DNA from: an uncultured Pseudomonadota bacterium
GTDB taxonomy: Bacteria; Pseudomonadota; Gammaproteobacteria; Burkholderiales; SG8-39
Assembly: GCA_903895005.1 (NCBI GenBank)
Contig: CAITSH010000331.1
Coordinates: forward strand, 1-39,766
DNA length: 39,766 nt
Direction: 5' to 3'
Made by a program: the position numbers and the translations under genes. The notes under the pieces are model-generated. The model saw nothing but the letters and a program-made list of their open reading frames with translations, was not told the DNA's origin and made no database searches. The number at the start of each line of letters is the position of its first letter. The stretch's first letter is position 1. This document shows positions 32,063 to 39,766 of the stretch, one piece after another.

Positions 32063-33619
32063 TCATCGGCGCTTGCCGCCGCCCAGGATCGAGCCGAGCA
32101 CGCCGCGAATGATTTCGCGGCCCACCTGTGAGCCGACCGCGCGTGCCGCGCTTTTTGCCGCCGACTCGAGCAGGCCTTCATGATGCGCGCCGCGTGGTCC
32201 GGTGCTTCCGCCCAGCAGTTCGCCCAATCCGCCCAGGCCGCCGAGGGAGCCAAAAATGCCGCCACCGGAGGCCGCTGGCGCATCCTGGGCAGGGGCTCCG
32301 CCAGCCGAAGGCGAGGTCGGCGCAGCCGTTCCCTGGCGCGCATTGGTGCGGGCGGTGAGTTTTTCATACGCCGATTCACGATCGACGAGCTGCTCGTAGT
32401 GGCCGTAGATGACGGATGACTTGATCAGAGCAGCACGTTCCGCATCGCTCGCCGGTCCGATGCGCGAACCGGGCGGCAGCACGAAGCCGCGCTCCACCAC
32501 CGTGGGACGGCCTTTCTCGTCGAGCAGCGAAATTAGCGCCTCGCCCACCGACAATTCGGTGATGGCCGTCTCGACGTTGAGCTTGGGGTTGGCGCGCATG
32601 GTCTCGGCGGCGGCCTTCACCGCCTTTTGGTCGCGCGGCGTAAAGGCGCGCAGCGCGTGCTGAACGCGATTGCCCAGTTGCCCCAGGACGGTGTCCGGAA
32701 TGTCGAGCGGGTTCTGCGTGACAAAATAAACGCCGACGCCTTTGGAGCGGATAAGCCTGACGACCTGCTCAATCTTGTCGAGCAGGGACTTGGGGGCGTC
32801 GTTGAACAGCAGGTGTGCCTCGTCGAAAAAGAACACCAGTTTGGGCTTGTCGACGTCGCCCACCTCGGGCAGGTGCTCGAACAACTCGGACAGCATCCAC
32901 AACAGAAAGGTCGAGTACAGTTTGGGCGAGTTCATCAGCTTGTCGGCGGCAAGGATGTTGACCACGCCGGCACCCTTGCCGTCGGTTTGCATCAGGTCGG
33001 CGATATCCAGCGATGGTTCCCCGAGGAGCTTGTCGCCGCCCTGCTGCTCGATTTCGAGTAGCCCGCGCTGTATCGCCCCGACCGATGCGGCAGAAATGTT
33101 GCCGTAGGCGGTGGTGAATTCCTTGGCGTTTTCGCCGACGTACTGCAGCATGGCGCGAAGGTCTTTCAAGTCCAGCAGCAGCAGGCCCTTGTCGTCCGCT
33201 ATCTTGAACAGGAGGCTCAGTACGCCCTGCTGCGTATCGTTGAGGTTGAGTACGCGCCCCAACAGCAAGGGCCCCATTCCGGAAACCGTGGCGCGCACGG
33301 GATGGCCTTTTTGCCCGAAGACATCCCAGAACACCGTCGGGCAGGCGGCAAAGCCGAATCCATCGAGCTTGAGCGAGTCGATGCGTTCCTTGAGCTTTGG
33401 GGACATCGCCCCGGCTTGTGAGATGCCCGACAGGTCCCCTTTGACGTCGGCCATGAACACCGGCACGCCGATGGCCGAGAAACCCTGCGCCAGTGTTTGG
33501 AGTGTCACGGTCTTGCCGGTGCCGGTGGCGCCGGCGATGAGGCCGTGGCGGTTGGCGAGGGCGGGCAGGAGCACCAGTTCGGTTGCACCGGACCTGGCGA
33601 CGGAAATGGGGGCGATCAT
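32063..33619 (-). CDS. HerA/YjgR-type ATPase (DUF853 family)
   Basis: A 518-residue P-loop ATPase of the HerA-FtsK superfamily, of the DUF853 branch (E. coli YjgR is a member). Walker A GATGTGKT is at 30-37. [12 protein letters not shown] near 260 is Walker B, and [22 protein letters not shown] is the sensor region that follows. The C-terminal 110 residues are low in complexity, with an Ala/Pro/Ser stretch and Gly-rich repeats ([12 protein letters not shown]), ending in a basic GGGKRR. It has no membrane segment. HerA-like helicases act on DNA, but the role of this subfamily is not established. It is divergent from yebC. Confidence 0.9.
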   Translation of the reverse strand: MIAPISVARSGATELVLLPALANRHGLIAGATGTGKTVTLQTLAQGFSAIGVPVFMADVKGDLSGISQAGAMSPKLKERIDSLKLDGFGFAACPTVFWDVFGQKGHPVRATVSGMGPLLLGRVLNLNDTQQGVLSLLFKIADDKGLLLLDLKDLRAMLQYVGENAKEFTTAYGNISAASVGAIQRGLLEIEQQGGDKLLGEPSLDIADLMQTDGKGAGVVNILAADKLMNSPKLYSTFLLWMLSELFEHLPEVGDVDKPKLVFFFDEAHLLFNDAPKSLLDKIEQVVRLIRSKGVGVYFVTQNPLDIPDTVLGQLGNRVQHALRAFTPRDQKAVKAAAETMRANPKLNVETAITELSVGEALISLLDEKGRPTVVERGFVLPPGSRIGPASDAERAALIKSSVIYGHYEQLVDRESAYEKLTARTNARQGTAAPTSPSAGGAPAQDAPAASGGGIFGSLGGLGGLGELLGGSTGPRGAHHEGLLESAAKSAARAVGSQVGREIIRGVLGSILGGGKRR

Positions 33620-33708
33620 GGCGAGGCGGTCCTTGCTTTCAATGATGCTGCGGTGGGGTGACGCGGAATGGTAAAATTATAAGCTTTCCGAACCGTTACA
33701 GAGGCGTT

Positions 33709-34434
33709 ATGGCCGGGCACAGCAAGTGGGCGAATATCAAGCACAAGAAGGCGATTACCGACGCCAAGAAGGGTAAGGCCTTTACGCGCCTGATCAAGGA
33801 GGTCACCGTCGCCGCGCGCATGGGCGGGGGCGATCCGGCGATGAATCCGCGCCTGCGGCTTGCCATCGACAAGGCGCGTGACGTCAACATGCCCAAGGAC
33901 AACATCGAGAGCGCGATCAAGCGCGGCACCGGAGCGCTCGAGGGCGTGAATTATGAAGAGGTGCGCTACGAGGGCTACGGTGTCGCCGGTGCGGCGGTGA
34001 TGGTCGACTGCCTCACCGACAACCGCGTGCGCACCGTCGCCGAGGTGCGCCACGCCTTTGCCAAGAATGGCGGCAACATGGGTACCGACGGGTCGGTGGC
34101 CTTCCTGTTCAAGCACTGCGGGCTGCTGGTGTTCGCGCCGGGTGCCTCCGAAGACAAGGTCATGGAAGCGGCGCTGGATGCGGGTGCCGAGGATGTGATC
34201 GCCAATGACGACGGTTCGATCGAGGTGATCTGCCCGCCCAACGATTTTGTCGCGGTGAAAGAAGCGCTGGCCAAGGCCGGGCTCAAGCCCGAGCACGGCG
34301 AAGTGACGATGAAAGCCTCGACCGAAGCCCAGCTCGCCGGCGAAGACGGCATCAAGATGCAAAAATTGCTCGATGCGCTCGAGGGCCTCGATGACGTGCA
34401 GGATGTTTATACGACTGCGGTTATCAACGACTGA
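33709..34434 (+). CDS. yebC: YebC/PmpR-family transcriptional/translational regulator
   Basis: A 241-residue protein of the YebC family, DNA-binding regulators also implicated in relieving ribosome pausing at proline runs. The N-terminal [15 protein letters not shown] is diagnostic, followed by [26 protein letters not shown] and [24 protein letters not shown] before the ATG gives a fair ribosome-binding site, and the 33658 start upstream is not needed. The gene begins the yebC-ruvC-ruvA block, as in many proteobacteria. The 89-base gap to the divergent DUF853 gene holds its promoter; an A/T-rich stretch near 33672-33683 is a candidate -10 region. Confidence 0.96.
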   Translation: MAGHSKWANIKHKKAITDAKKGKAFTRLIKEVTVAARMGGGDPAMNPRLRLAIDKARDVNMPKDNIESAIKRGTGALEGVNYEEVRYEGYGVAGAAVMVDCLTDNRVRTVAEVRHAFAKNGGNMGTDGSVAFLFKHCGLLVFAPGASEDKVMEAALDAGAEDVIANDDGSIEVICPPNDFVAVKEALAKAGLKPEHGEVTMKASTEAQLAGEDGIKMQKLLDALEGLDDVQDVYTTAVIND

Positions 34435-34495
34435 GGCTGGCGGCCCGGTGACGCCCTGATAAGGGGCGAGGGCGGGCACGCCAACCGTCCGCGGC

Positions 34496-34507
34496 TATAA
34501 TCTTTCG
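34496..34507 (+). promoter_or_regulatory. ruvC -10 box placing the transcription start at the ATG
   Basis: A consensus TATAAT at 34496-34501 is followed by six bases and the ATG at 34508. Normal spacing puts the transcription start at or next to the A of ATG, so ruvC may be made from a leaderless message. There is no Shine-Dalgarno sequence. No strong -35 hexamer (17 bases upstream reads CGGGCA) is seen, so the promoter call is moderate. Confidence 0.45.
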
Positions 34508-35056
34508 ATGCTCACCACTCCGTCCGGCATGCCGCTCACCATACTTGGCATCGACCCCGGCCTGCGTGTCACCGGCTTTGGTGTGGTCGAGAAAAACGGC
34601 AGCAAACTCACTTACGTCACCAGCGGCTGCATCAAATCGCCTGCGGAAGGTGAACTGGCCGGGCGCCTGCGGGTAATCCTTGAGGGTTTGCGCGAAGTAA
34701 TCGCCACCCATCATCCGCACCAGGTGGTGATCGAAAAGGTCTTCGTCAACGTCAACCCGCAGTCCACGCTGCTGCTCGGGCAGGCGCGCGGTACGGCCAT
34801 CTGCGCCGCGGTCCTCGACAACCTGCCTGTCGCCGAGTACACCGCCTTGCAGGTCAAGCAGGCGGTGGTGGGTAACGGACATGCGAAAAAGGAGCAGGTA
34901 CAGGAAATGGTCAAACGACTGCTGAAACTGCCGGGCTATCCCAGTCCGGATGCGGCCGATGCGCTTGCCTGCGCCATCTGCCACGCCCACGGCGGGCTTG
35001 GCATGGGCGCAATGTCCACGGCCGGGTTGCGCATGAAAAACGGGCGCCTCGCATGA
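34508..35056 (+). CDS. ruvC: Holliday junction resolvase RuvC
   Basis: Dimeric endonuclease that cuts four-way DNA junctions together with RuvAB. The protein is 182 residues from the ATG at 34508, or 175 from the ATG at 34529 that yields [11 protein letters not shown]. The catalytic acids are visible: Asp in [11 protein letters not shown], Glu in [14 protein letters not shown] and the C-terminal pair in [14 protein letters not shown] kept 34508 because a promoter -10 box is spaced for a leaderless start there; the second ATG has no better ribosome-binding site. The stop overlaps ruvA by four bases (ATGA). Confidence 0.95.
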   Translation: MLTTPSGMPLTILGIDPGLRVTGFGVVEKNGSKLTYVTSGCIKSPAEGELAGRLRVILEGLREVIATHHPHQVVIEKVFVNVNPQSTLLLGQARGTAICAAVLDNLPVAEYTALQVKQAVVGNGHAKKEQVQEMVKRLLKLPGYPSPDAADALACAICHAHGGLGMGAMSTAGLRMKNGRLA

Positions 35057-35634
35057 TCGGGCGCATCACCGGCATCCTGCTGGAAAAGAATCCGCCGCAG
35101 ATCCTGGTCGAGGCGGCCGGCATCGGCTACGACGTCGAGGTGTCGATGAGCACCTTTTACAACCTGCCGGCGACCGGCGAAAAGGTGGTGTTGTTCACGC
35201 ACCTGGTGGTGCGTGAAGATGCGCACCTGCTGTACGGTTTTGGCAGTGACGCCGAGCGAAAGGCGTTTCGCCAGATCCTGAAAATCAGCGGTATTGGCGC
35301 CCGTACCGCCTTGTCCTTGCTGTCCGGGCTGTCGGTGGCCGAACTGGTCGAGGCGGTCGCAGCGCAGGAATCCGGGCGGCTGACCAAAATCCCGGGCATA
35401 GGCAAGAAGACGGCAGAGCGGTTGCTGCTCGAACTAAAGGATAAGTTTGGCGCAGACCTGGTCGGTGGCGTAGCCATCAGCCGGCCCGCAGCGGCCGCGA
35501 GCGACGTACTCAATGCACTCATTGCGCTGGGTTACAGCGATAAGGAAGCGCAGCTTGCCGTCAAGCACCTGCCAGAGGGGCTGTCGGTTTCGGACGGCAT
35601 CCGGCAGGCGCTCAAGTCGCTCGCGAGGGCATGA
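35053..35634 (+). CDS. ruvA: Holliday junction branch-migration protein RuvA
   Basis: Binds Holliday junctions as a tetramer and recruits the RuvB motor. The protein has 193 residues. [20 protein letters not shown] starts the OB-fold domain (about 1-64), and two helix-hairpin-helix motifs follow, the clearer being [19 protein letters not shown] near 111-129. A flexible linker rich in Ala is followed by domain III (about 145-193), which contacts RuvB. Translationally coupled to ruvC (ATGA overlap). ruvB is not next, because a Bug receptor gene is inserted. Confidence 0.97.
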   Translation: MIGRITGILLEKNPPQILVEAAGIGYDVEVSMSTFYNLPATGEKVVLFTHLVVREDAHLLYGFGSDAERKAFRQILKISGIGARTALSLLSGLSVAELVEAVAAQESGRLTKIPGIGKKTAERLLLELKDKFGADLVGGVAISRPAAAASDVLNALIALGYSDKEAQLAVKHLPEGLSVSDGIRQALKSLARA

Positions 35635-35671
35635 GTCGGGCGCCAGGAACGCGTTTTTGCGCAGAATAGAT

Positions 35672-35706
35672 GGCTGAAAAGCCGCGCCAGGCGTGGCTTT
35701 TCAGCC
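35672..35706 (+). terminator. Strong hairpin between ruvA and the inserted Bug gene
   Basis: Twelve-base arms GGCTGAAAAGCC and GGCTTTTCAGCC, with an inner GC-rich stem-loop (GCGCCAGGCGT). The inner portion, GCCGCGCC paired with GGCGTGGC and followed by TTTT, has intrinsic-terminator form. It lies 37 bases after the ruvA stop and 106 before the Bug start. It is long and symmetric enough to work in both directions. Confidence 0.6.
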
Positions 35707-35812
35707 GCTTTGCGAATTTAAGTTCGAAGTTGAATGTCATGCACAATACAAAAATGCCACGCCGCCTTCCGGCAGAGGCGTGGATGAGTACACGCCAACC
35801 AAGGAGAGTTTG

Positions 35813-36808
35813 ATGATGACCCGAATACACCGCGGCGCCATGCTGGGCATGGGCCTTGTAGTCGCGCTTGCTGCTTCCACATTCGGCGCTGCGCCGGCGT
35901 TTGCGCAGGTTTTTCCAAGCAAGGCGATCAGGCTGATCGTGCCTTTCACCCCGGGCGGTTCCTCCGACGTGGTGGCCCGAATTGTCGCCGATGGTGCGAC
36001 CGAGGTGCTTGGGCAGGCGGTCGTGATTGAAAACATCGCCGGCGCCGGTGGCAACATCGGCACGGCGCGCGGCGCCAAGGCGGCGCCAGACGGCTATACC
36101 CTGACCGAATGCACCATAGGCACTTGTGCCACCAATCCGAGCATTTACGCGCAGACCGGCTATGACCTGCAAAAGGATTTCGTGCCGGTGTTTTACGTTG
36201 GCGGCGTGATGAACGTGTTCACCGTGCACCCGGGGACCGACATCAAGTCCATCGCTGACCTGGTCGCTTACGCCAAGGGCAATCCGGGCAAGCTGCCCAC
36301 GGCCATCGGCGGTGTCGGCAGTTCCAACCACCTCACGCCGGTGTGGTTTGCCTCCGTTGCCGGGCTCGACATGTTGTACGTACCTTTCAAGGGTTCGGGG
36401 GATTCGATCACCGCGCTCTTGTCCGGGCAGGTGCAGTTCTTTGTCGACAACGAGCCTTCCATACTGCCGCAAATCAATTCGGGCAAGGCGCGCGCACTCG
36501 CCGTCACCGGGCCGCAGCGCTCGCGCTTCCTGCCCAACGTGCCGACCATGGAAGAACTCGGCTACAAGGGATTTGTCATGGAGCCCTGGTACGGCTTCAT
36601 GGCGCCGGCCGGAACGCCGCGCGCCGTGGTCGACAAACTCAACGCCGCCTTCAATGCGTCGATACAGAATCCGCGCATCAAAAAGCGTCTTGAGGATGCC
36701 GGACTCAGGCTGGTGGGTGGTGCGCCAGAGCGCTTGGGCGAGGTGATGCGCGCCGAGTATGAGCGCTGGGCCAAGGTGATCAAGGCCAATAACATCAAGG
36801 CAGAGTGA
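35813..36808 (+). CDS. Bug-family solute-binding receptor inserted between ruvA and ruvB
   Basis: A 331-residue TctC/Bug periplasmic receptor. A signal peptide (residues 1-31, cleaved near AFAQ-VFPSK) precedes the family's [20 protein letters not shown] block, followed by [41 protein letters not shown] and [22 protein letters not shown] at 35801-35806 is a clear ribosome-binding site. It differs from the Bug protein at 11040-12020 in sequence detail. No membrane components lie nearby. Inside a ruvC-ruvA-(gene)-ruvB run it has no functional link to recombination that I can see, so it is probably an insertion. The ligand is unknown. Confidence 0.94.
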   Translation: MMTRIHRGAMLGMGLVVALAASTFGAAPAFAQVFPSKAIRLIVPFTPGGSSDVVARIVADGATEVLGQAVVIENIAGAGGNIGTARGAKAAPDGYTLTECTIGTCATNPSIYAQTGYDLQKDFVPVFYVGGVMNVFTVHPGTDIKSIADLVAYAKGNPGKLPTAIGGVGSSNHLTPVWFASVAGLDMLYVPFKGSGDSITALLSGQVQFFVDNEPSILPQINSGKARALAVTGPQRSRFLPNVPTMEELGYKGFVMEPWYGFMAPAGTPRAVVDKLNAAFNASIQNPRIKKRLEDAGLRLVGGAPERLGEVMRAEYERWAKVIKANNIKAE

Positions 36809-36809
36809 G

Positions 36810-36830
36810 CAACGCGGATGGTTTGCGTTG
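36810..36830 (+). repeat. Inverted repeat after the inserted Bug gene
   Basis: Arms CAACGC and GCGTTG (6 bp) around a nine-base loop, starting one base after the Bug stop codon. It lacks a T-run. With the hairpin at 35672-35706 it brackets the Bug gene. Confidence 0.35.
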
Positions 36831-36842
36831 GCGCCGGCATGG

Positions 36843-36854
36843 GATAATCATTGC
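36843..36854 (+). promoter_or_regulatory. ruvB extended -10 box spaced for a leaderless start
   Basis: TGG-GATAAT (GATAAT at 36843-36848) resembles an extended -10 promoter element. Six bases separate it from the GTG at 36855, exactly the spacing seen at ruvC. Together with the lack of a Shine-Dalgarno sequence this suggests a leaderless ruvB message starting at the GTG. No -35 is seen, as is normal for an extended -10. Confidence 0.4.
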
Positions 36855-37904
36855 GTGGCTATTGAAACCGACCGCCTGATCTCCTCCGAACCTGCGTCAA
36901 CGCAGGAGGAAGCGCTTGAACGCGCGCTGCGCCCCAAGGCCCTGGCCGAATATGTCGGTCAGGAGAAAATCCGCGGGCAGTTGTCCATATTCATCGAGGC
37001 CGCTCGCCGTCGCAAGGAGGCGCTCGATCACGTGCTGCTTTTCGGGCCGCCGGGGTTGGGCAAGACCACGCTCGCGCATATCATTTCGCGTGAAATGGGC
37101 GTCAATCTGCGCCAGACCTCGGGCCCGGTTCTCGAGCGCGCGGGCGACCTGGCGGCCCTGCTCACCAACCTCGAACCCAACGACGTGCTGTTCATTGACG
37201 AGATCCACCGGCTGTCCCCGGTCGTCGAGGAAATCCTTTACCCCGCGCTCGAGGATTATCAGATCGACATCATGATCGGCGAGGGTCCGGCCGCGCGTTC
37301 GGTCAAGCTCGATCTGCCGCCGTTCACGCTCGTTGGTGCAACCACCCGCGCCGGAATGCTGACCAATCCATTGCGCGACCGTTTCGGCATCGTCGCACGG
37401 TTGGAGTTTTACTCCGATGGCGAGCTGCAAAAAATCGTCAACCGTTCCTCCGACCTGCTCGAAGTTGAAATCGTTTCCGACGGTGCGCTCGAAATCGCGC
37501 GGCGTTCACGCGGCACCCCGCGCATCGCCAACCGCCTGCTGCGTCGTGTGCGCGATTTTGCCCAGGTGAAGGCCGAGGGCGTCATCACGCGAGAAGTCGC
37601 CGATGCGGCTTTGTTAATGCTCGACGTCGATGCCATCGGCCTTGACGTGATGGACCGCAAGCTGTTGATGGCGGTGGTGGAAAAATTCGGCGGCGGGCCG
37701 GTCGGGGTGGAAAACCTCGCGCACGCCATCGGCGAAGAGCGCGACACCATCGAGGATGTGCTCGAGCCCTTCCTCATCTTGCAGGGCTACCTGCAGCGAA
37801 CCCCGCGCGGGCGCATGGCAACGCCGCTCGCTTACCGGCACCTGGGCCTTGTGGCGCCAAAGCGGGCCGGGGCCGATTCGGGCGAACTGTTTGGCGAAGC
37901 CTGA
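36855..37904 (+). CDS. ruvB: Holliday junction branch-migration helicase RuvB
   Basis: Hexameric AAA+ motor of the RuvAB complex. The protein has 349 residues from the GTG at 36855. Walker A is [11 protein letters not shown] near 63-73, Walker [10 protein letters not shown] near 114-122, and sensor GATTRAGML near 163-171; the arginine-finger region [11 protein letters not shown] follows. The winged-helix C-terminus contains [24 protein letters not shown]. The N-terminus [13 protein letters not shown] matches the usual MIETDRL start. It is preceded by an inserted Bug gene instead of ruvA and followed 13 bases later by ybgC. Confidence 0.97.
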   Translation: MAIETDRLISSEPASTQEEALERALRPKALAEYVGQEKIRGQLSIFIEAARRRKEALDHVLLFGPPGLGKTTLAHIISREMGVNLRQTSGPVLERAGDLAALLTNLEPNDVLFIDEIHRLSPVVEEILYPALEDYQIDIMIGEGPAARSVKLDLPPFTLVGATTRAGMLTNPLRDRFGIVARLEFYSDGELQKIVNRSSDLLEVEIVSDGALEIARRSRGTPRIANRLLRRVRDFAQVKAEGVITREVADAALLMLDVDAIGLDVMDRKLLMAVVEKFGGGPVGVENLAHAIGEERDTIEDVLEPFLILQGYLQRTPRGRMATPLAYRHLGLVAPKRAGADSGELFGEA

Positions 37905-37917
37905 GTCCAATCCGGGC

Positions 37918-38334
37918 ATGGCAAGCGGTGCCGCACCGTTTCTCTGGCATACCCGGGTCTATTACCAGCACACCGACGCTGGCGGCGTCGTGTTTCATGC
38001 CAACTACCTGAATTTCATGGAGTGCGCGCGAACAGAACTATTGCAATCACGGGGCTTCGACCTTGGGGAACTGGCGCGTCGCGACAGGGTATTGTTCGTG
38101 GTGCACCACGCCGCAGTGACGTATCATCGTCCGGGCCTGCTTAACGACATGCTTTCGGTGTCGGCGCACGTCAGCCGGGCGGGCCGCGCGCGGCTGGAGT
38201 TTGTGCAGCATGTGAAGCGTGGCGAAGAACTTCTGGCCGAGGGTGAACTCACGCTCGCCTGTGTGGGTGCCGATACGTTCAAACCGGTCGGATTGCCCGA
38301 GGCTGTGAGGCGCATGTTTGAAGGAAGCGCGTAA
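37918..38334 (+). CDS. ybgC: Tol-Pal system-associated acyl-CoA thioesterase YbgC
   Basis: A 138-residue hotdog-fold thioesterase. The family signature YYQHTDAGGVVFHANYLNF near 15-33 contains the catalytic Asp20 and the His that follows the glycine pair. The region ending LFVVHHAAVTYHRP is also typical. In the proteobacterial Tol-Pal operon ybgC is the first gene, as here, with tolQ following after 35 bases. Substrates are acyl-CoA or acyl-ACP; the link to outer-membrane phospholipid handling is family knowledge, not visible in the sequence. Confidence 0.94.
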   Translation: MASGAAPFLWHTRVYYQHTDAGGVVFHANYLNFMECARTELLQSRGFDLGELARRDRVLFVVHHAAVTYHRPGLLNDMLSVSAHVSRAGRARLEFVQHVKRGEELLAEGELTLACVGADTFKPVGLPEAVRRMFEGSA

Positions 38335-38369
38335 CTGAACCGTATGAATGCCCGCATGAATGTGAACCT

Positions 38370-39053
38370 ATGAACCTGACCCAGGACCTTTCGATTCTCA
38401 CGTTGATCTGGAATGCCAGTATCGTCGTGAAGTTTGTCATGGCGCTGCTGCTATGCGTGTCGTTCCTTTCCTGGTACTACATTTTTCGCAAGCACTTCGC
38501 GATCCGTGCCGCGCGTGCCGCGACGGAAAAATTCGAACGTGATTTCTGGGGCGGCTCCGACCTTAACGCCCTCTATCAGAGCGCGGTCAACCACCGGCAC
38601 AGCACCGGCAGCCTTGAGCGTATTTTCGAGGCCGGGTTTCGCGAGTACCTGAAACTCAAGGGGCAGCGCACCCCGGATGCCGCGCTTGTCGTTGATGGTG
38701 CGCGCCGTGCCATGCGCGCCACTTACCAGCGTGAGATGGACCATCTCGAATCACATCTGGCCTTCCTCGCCTCGACCGGTTCCGTGAGCCCCTACGTCGG
38801 CCTGCTCGGGACGGTGTGGGGCATCATGCATTCGTTTCGCGGCCTCGCCAATGTCGGACAGGCCACGCTGTCGGCGGTTGCGCCGGGTATCGCCGAAGCG
38901 CTGATTGCGACCGCAATCGGGCTCTTTGCCGCCATCCCAGCAGTGGTCGCCTACAACCGCTATTCGCATGACATCGACCGCCTCGCGATCCGGTTTGAGA
39001 GCTTCACCGAGGAGTTTTCCAACATCCTGCAGCGTCAGGCGCAGCCCAAGTAA
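38370..39053 (+). CDS. tolQ: Tol-Pal system inner-membrane protein TolQ
   Basis: A 227-residue proton-channel subunit of the TolQR motor, which uses the proton gradient to energise TolA during outer-membrane invagination. Three transmembrane segments are visible near 16-36, 132-154 and 168-190. The cytoplasmic stretch between the first and second, and the conserved LGLLGTVWGIMHSF near 140-153, are typical of the TolQ/ExbB family. It starts 35 bases after ybgC, and tolR follows 21 bases later. The gene order tolQ-tolR-tolA is standard. Confidence 0.96.
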   Translation: MNLTQDLSILTLIWNASIVVKFVMALLLCVSFLSWYYIFRKHFAIRAARAATEKFERDFWGGSDLNALYQSAVNHRHSTGSLERIFEAGFREYLKLKGQRTPDAALVVDGARRAMRATYQREMDHLESHLAFLASTGSVSPYVGLLGTVWGIMHSFRGLANVGQATLSAVAPGIAEALIATAIGLFAAIPAVVAYNRYSHDIDRLAIRFESFTEEFSNILQRQAQPK

Positions 39054-39074
39054 GCGCAGAAACGGACGATCGCA

Positions 39075-39506
39075 ATGCGCCAGCGCAAACTCATGAACCA
39101 GATCAACGTCGTGCCGTATATCGACGTGATGCTGGTGTTGCTGGTGATTTTCATGGTTACCGCGCCGCTCGCAAACCCCGGTGTCGTAGAGTTGCCAAGC
39201 GTAGGCAAGTCGGCTCAGCCGCCTGTTGCGCCGGTCGAGGTGGTGATCAAGGCGGACCAATCCATGCTCCTGCGTGACCGTGCGGCAAAGGCCGACGGCG
39301 AGCGCGGCGTCAGCCAGGCCGAACTGGTCACGGCGCTCAAGGCGATCAAGCAGCGCAATCCCAACCAGTCGGTGGTGATTTCGGCGGACAAGGATGTGCG
39401 CTATGAGGCGGTGCTCAAAGTAATGGATGAACTGCAGCGCCAGAGCTTCAAGGTTGGCCTGATGGTCAAGCCGGCCGGCGGGCCTGTCGCCGGCGCCACG
39501 CGCTGA
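39075..39506 (+). CDS. tolR: Tol-Pal system protein TolR
   Basis: A 143-residue partner of TolQ. One transmembrane helix (about 13-33, VVPYIDVMLVLLVIFMVTAPL) carries Asp17, matching the proton-path aspartate of TolR/ExbD. A periplasmic domain follows (about 40-135) with the family pattern LRDRAAKADGERGVSQAELVTAL and SVVISADKDVRYEAVLKVMDEL. Its stop overlaps the tolA start by one base, so translation is coupled. Confidence 0.96.
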   Translation: MRQRKLMNQINVVPYIDVMLVLLVIFMVTAPLANPGVVELPSVGKSAQPPVAPVEVVIKADQSMLLRDRAAKADGERGVSQAELVTALKAIKQRNPNQSVVISADKDVRYEAVLKVMDELQRQSFKVGLMVKPAGGPVAGATR

Positions 39507-39766
39507 TGCAGTTCGCGCTGAGGCAGGACCCGGGCGTTACCTGGTCGGCGGTGCTGGCTGTGCTGGTGCATGTGTTCTTCCTGTCGATTCTGGTTTTCGG
39601 CGTGCGTTGGCAGACCAAGCAGGCTGATTCGGTTGCCGTTGAGCTGTGGACGCAATTGCCGCCAATGGAACAGACGGCGCCCGCGCGTGTTGAGCCGGCG
39701 CCGGAGCCCCCGGTGGAGCCACCGCCCAAACCCGAGCCCAGGGTCGAACCCAAGGTCGAACCCAAG
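39506..39766 (+). CDS. tolA: Tol-Pal system protein TolA (5' part, cut by window edge)
   Basis: First 87 residues of TolA, which spans from the inner membrane to the outer membrane and binds Pal/TolB. A single N-terminal membrane anchor is near 14-36 (SAVLAVLVHVFFLSILVFGV), preceded by a short cytoplasmic stretch. A Pro/Glu/Lys-rich periplasmic region begins at about 55 and runs to the edge in near-repeats (VEPxPKPEP, VEPKVEPK). The long helical domain and C-terminal globular domain are beyond the window. The identity rests on the position after tolR and on this layout. Confidence 0.9.
   Translation, partial: MQFALRQDPGVTWSAVLAVLVHVFFLSILVFGVRWQTKQADSVAVELWTQLPPMEQTAPARVEPAPEPPVEPPPKPEPRVEPKVEPK

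Overview
The window looks like the chromosome of a betaproteobacterium (Burkholderiales or a near relative). The evidence is gene order and gene content: ftsY diverging from rsmD-coaD-ferredoxin; a block of TPR lipoprotein, lolB, ispE, tRNA-Gln, prs, rplY, pth and ychF; yebC-ruvC-ruvA-ruvB-ybgC-tolQRA; and two orphan Bug-type (tripartite tricarboxylate) solute receptors. The DNA is GC-rich throughout, and long antisense open frames are common but not real genes. I found no phage, transposase or CRISPR array. Genus-level placement is not possible from the sequence alone.

Layout. 1-11.0 kb is mostly housekeeping: signal recognition (ftsY, cut by the window edge), rRNA methylation (rsmD), coenzyme A synthesis (coaD), a dicluster ferredoxin, DNA repair (mutM, reverse strand), outer-membrane lipoprotein handling (TPR lipoprotein, lolB), isoprenoid synthesis (ispE), tRNA-Gln(TTG), PRPP synthase, ribosomal protein bL25, peptidyl-tRNA hydrolase and YchF. 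A small lipoprotein and an orphan Bug receptor follow at 10.6-12.0 kb. From 33.6 kb down to 12.0 kb every gene is on the minus strand. In transcription order these are a HerA/DUF853-type ATPase, an EamA exporter, a membrane protein fused to a spermidine-synthase-like domain, a TRAP transporter (dctP, dctQ, dctM), succinate-semialdehyde dehydrogenase (gabD), a ten-gene glycan cluster (24.1-14.1 kb), and the ABC-F ATPase Uup. 33.7-39.8 kb is again housekeeping on the plus strand: yebC, ruvC, ruvA, a second Bug receptor placed between ruvA and ruvB, then ruvB, ybgC, tolQ, tolR and the start of tolA.

The most interesting region is the glycan cluster. It has ten closely packed genes, several with overlapping start and stop codons. 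It encodes two GT2 glycosyltransferases, two TPR-glycosyltransferase paralogues in tandem, two paralogous SAM methyltransferases on either side of an FAD-type oxidoreductase with an unusual nucleotide-binding loop, a BioF2/GNAT-like acyltransferase, and an FdtA-type 3,4-ketoisomerase paired with a DegT-type aminotransferase. The last pair points to a dTDP-3-amino-3,6-dideoxyhexose (Fuc3N- or Qui3N-type) that may be methylated and acylated and then added to a surface polymer, lipid or protein. The dTDP-glucose genes rmlA and rmlB are not in the window. The exact product is inference.

Other points worth attention are a strong intrinsic terminator after rplY, near-identical promoter-to-start spacing at ruvC and ruvB that suggests leaderless mRNAs, hairpins bracketing the Bug gene inserted in the ruv locus, a stem-loop just upstream of prs, and a 12-base direct repeat flanking tRNA-Gln.
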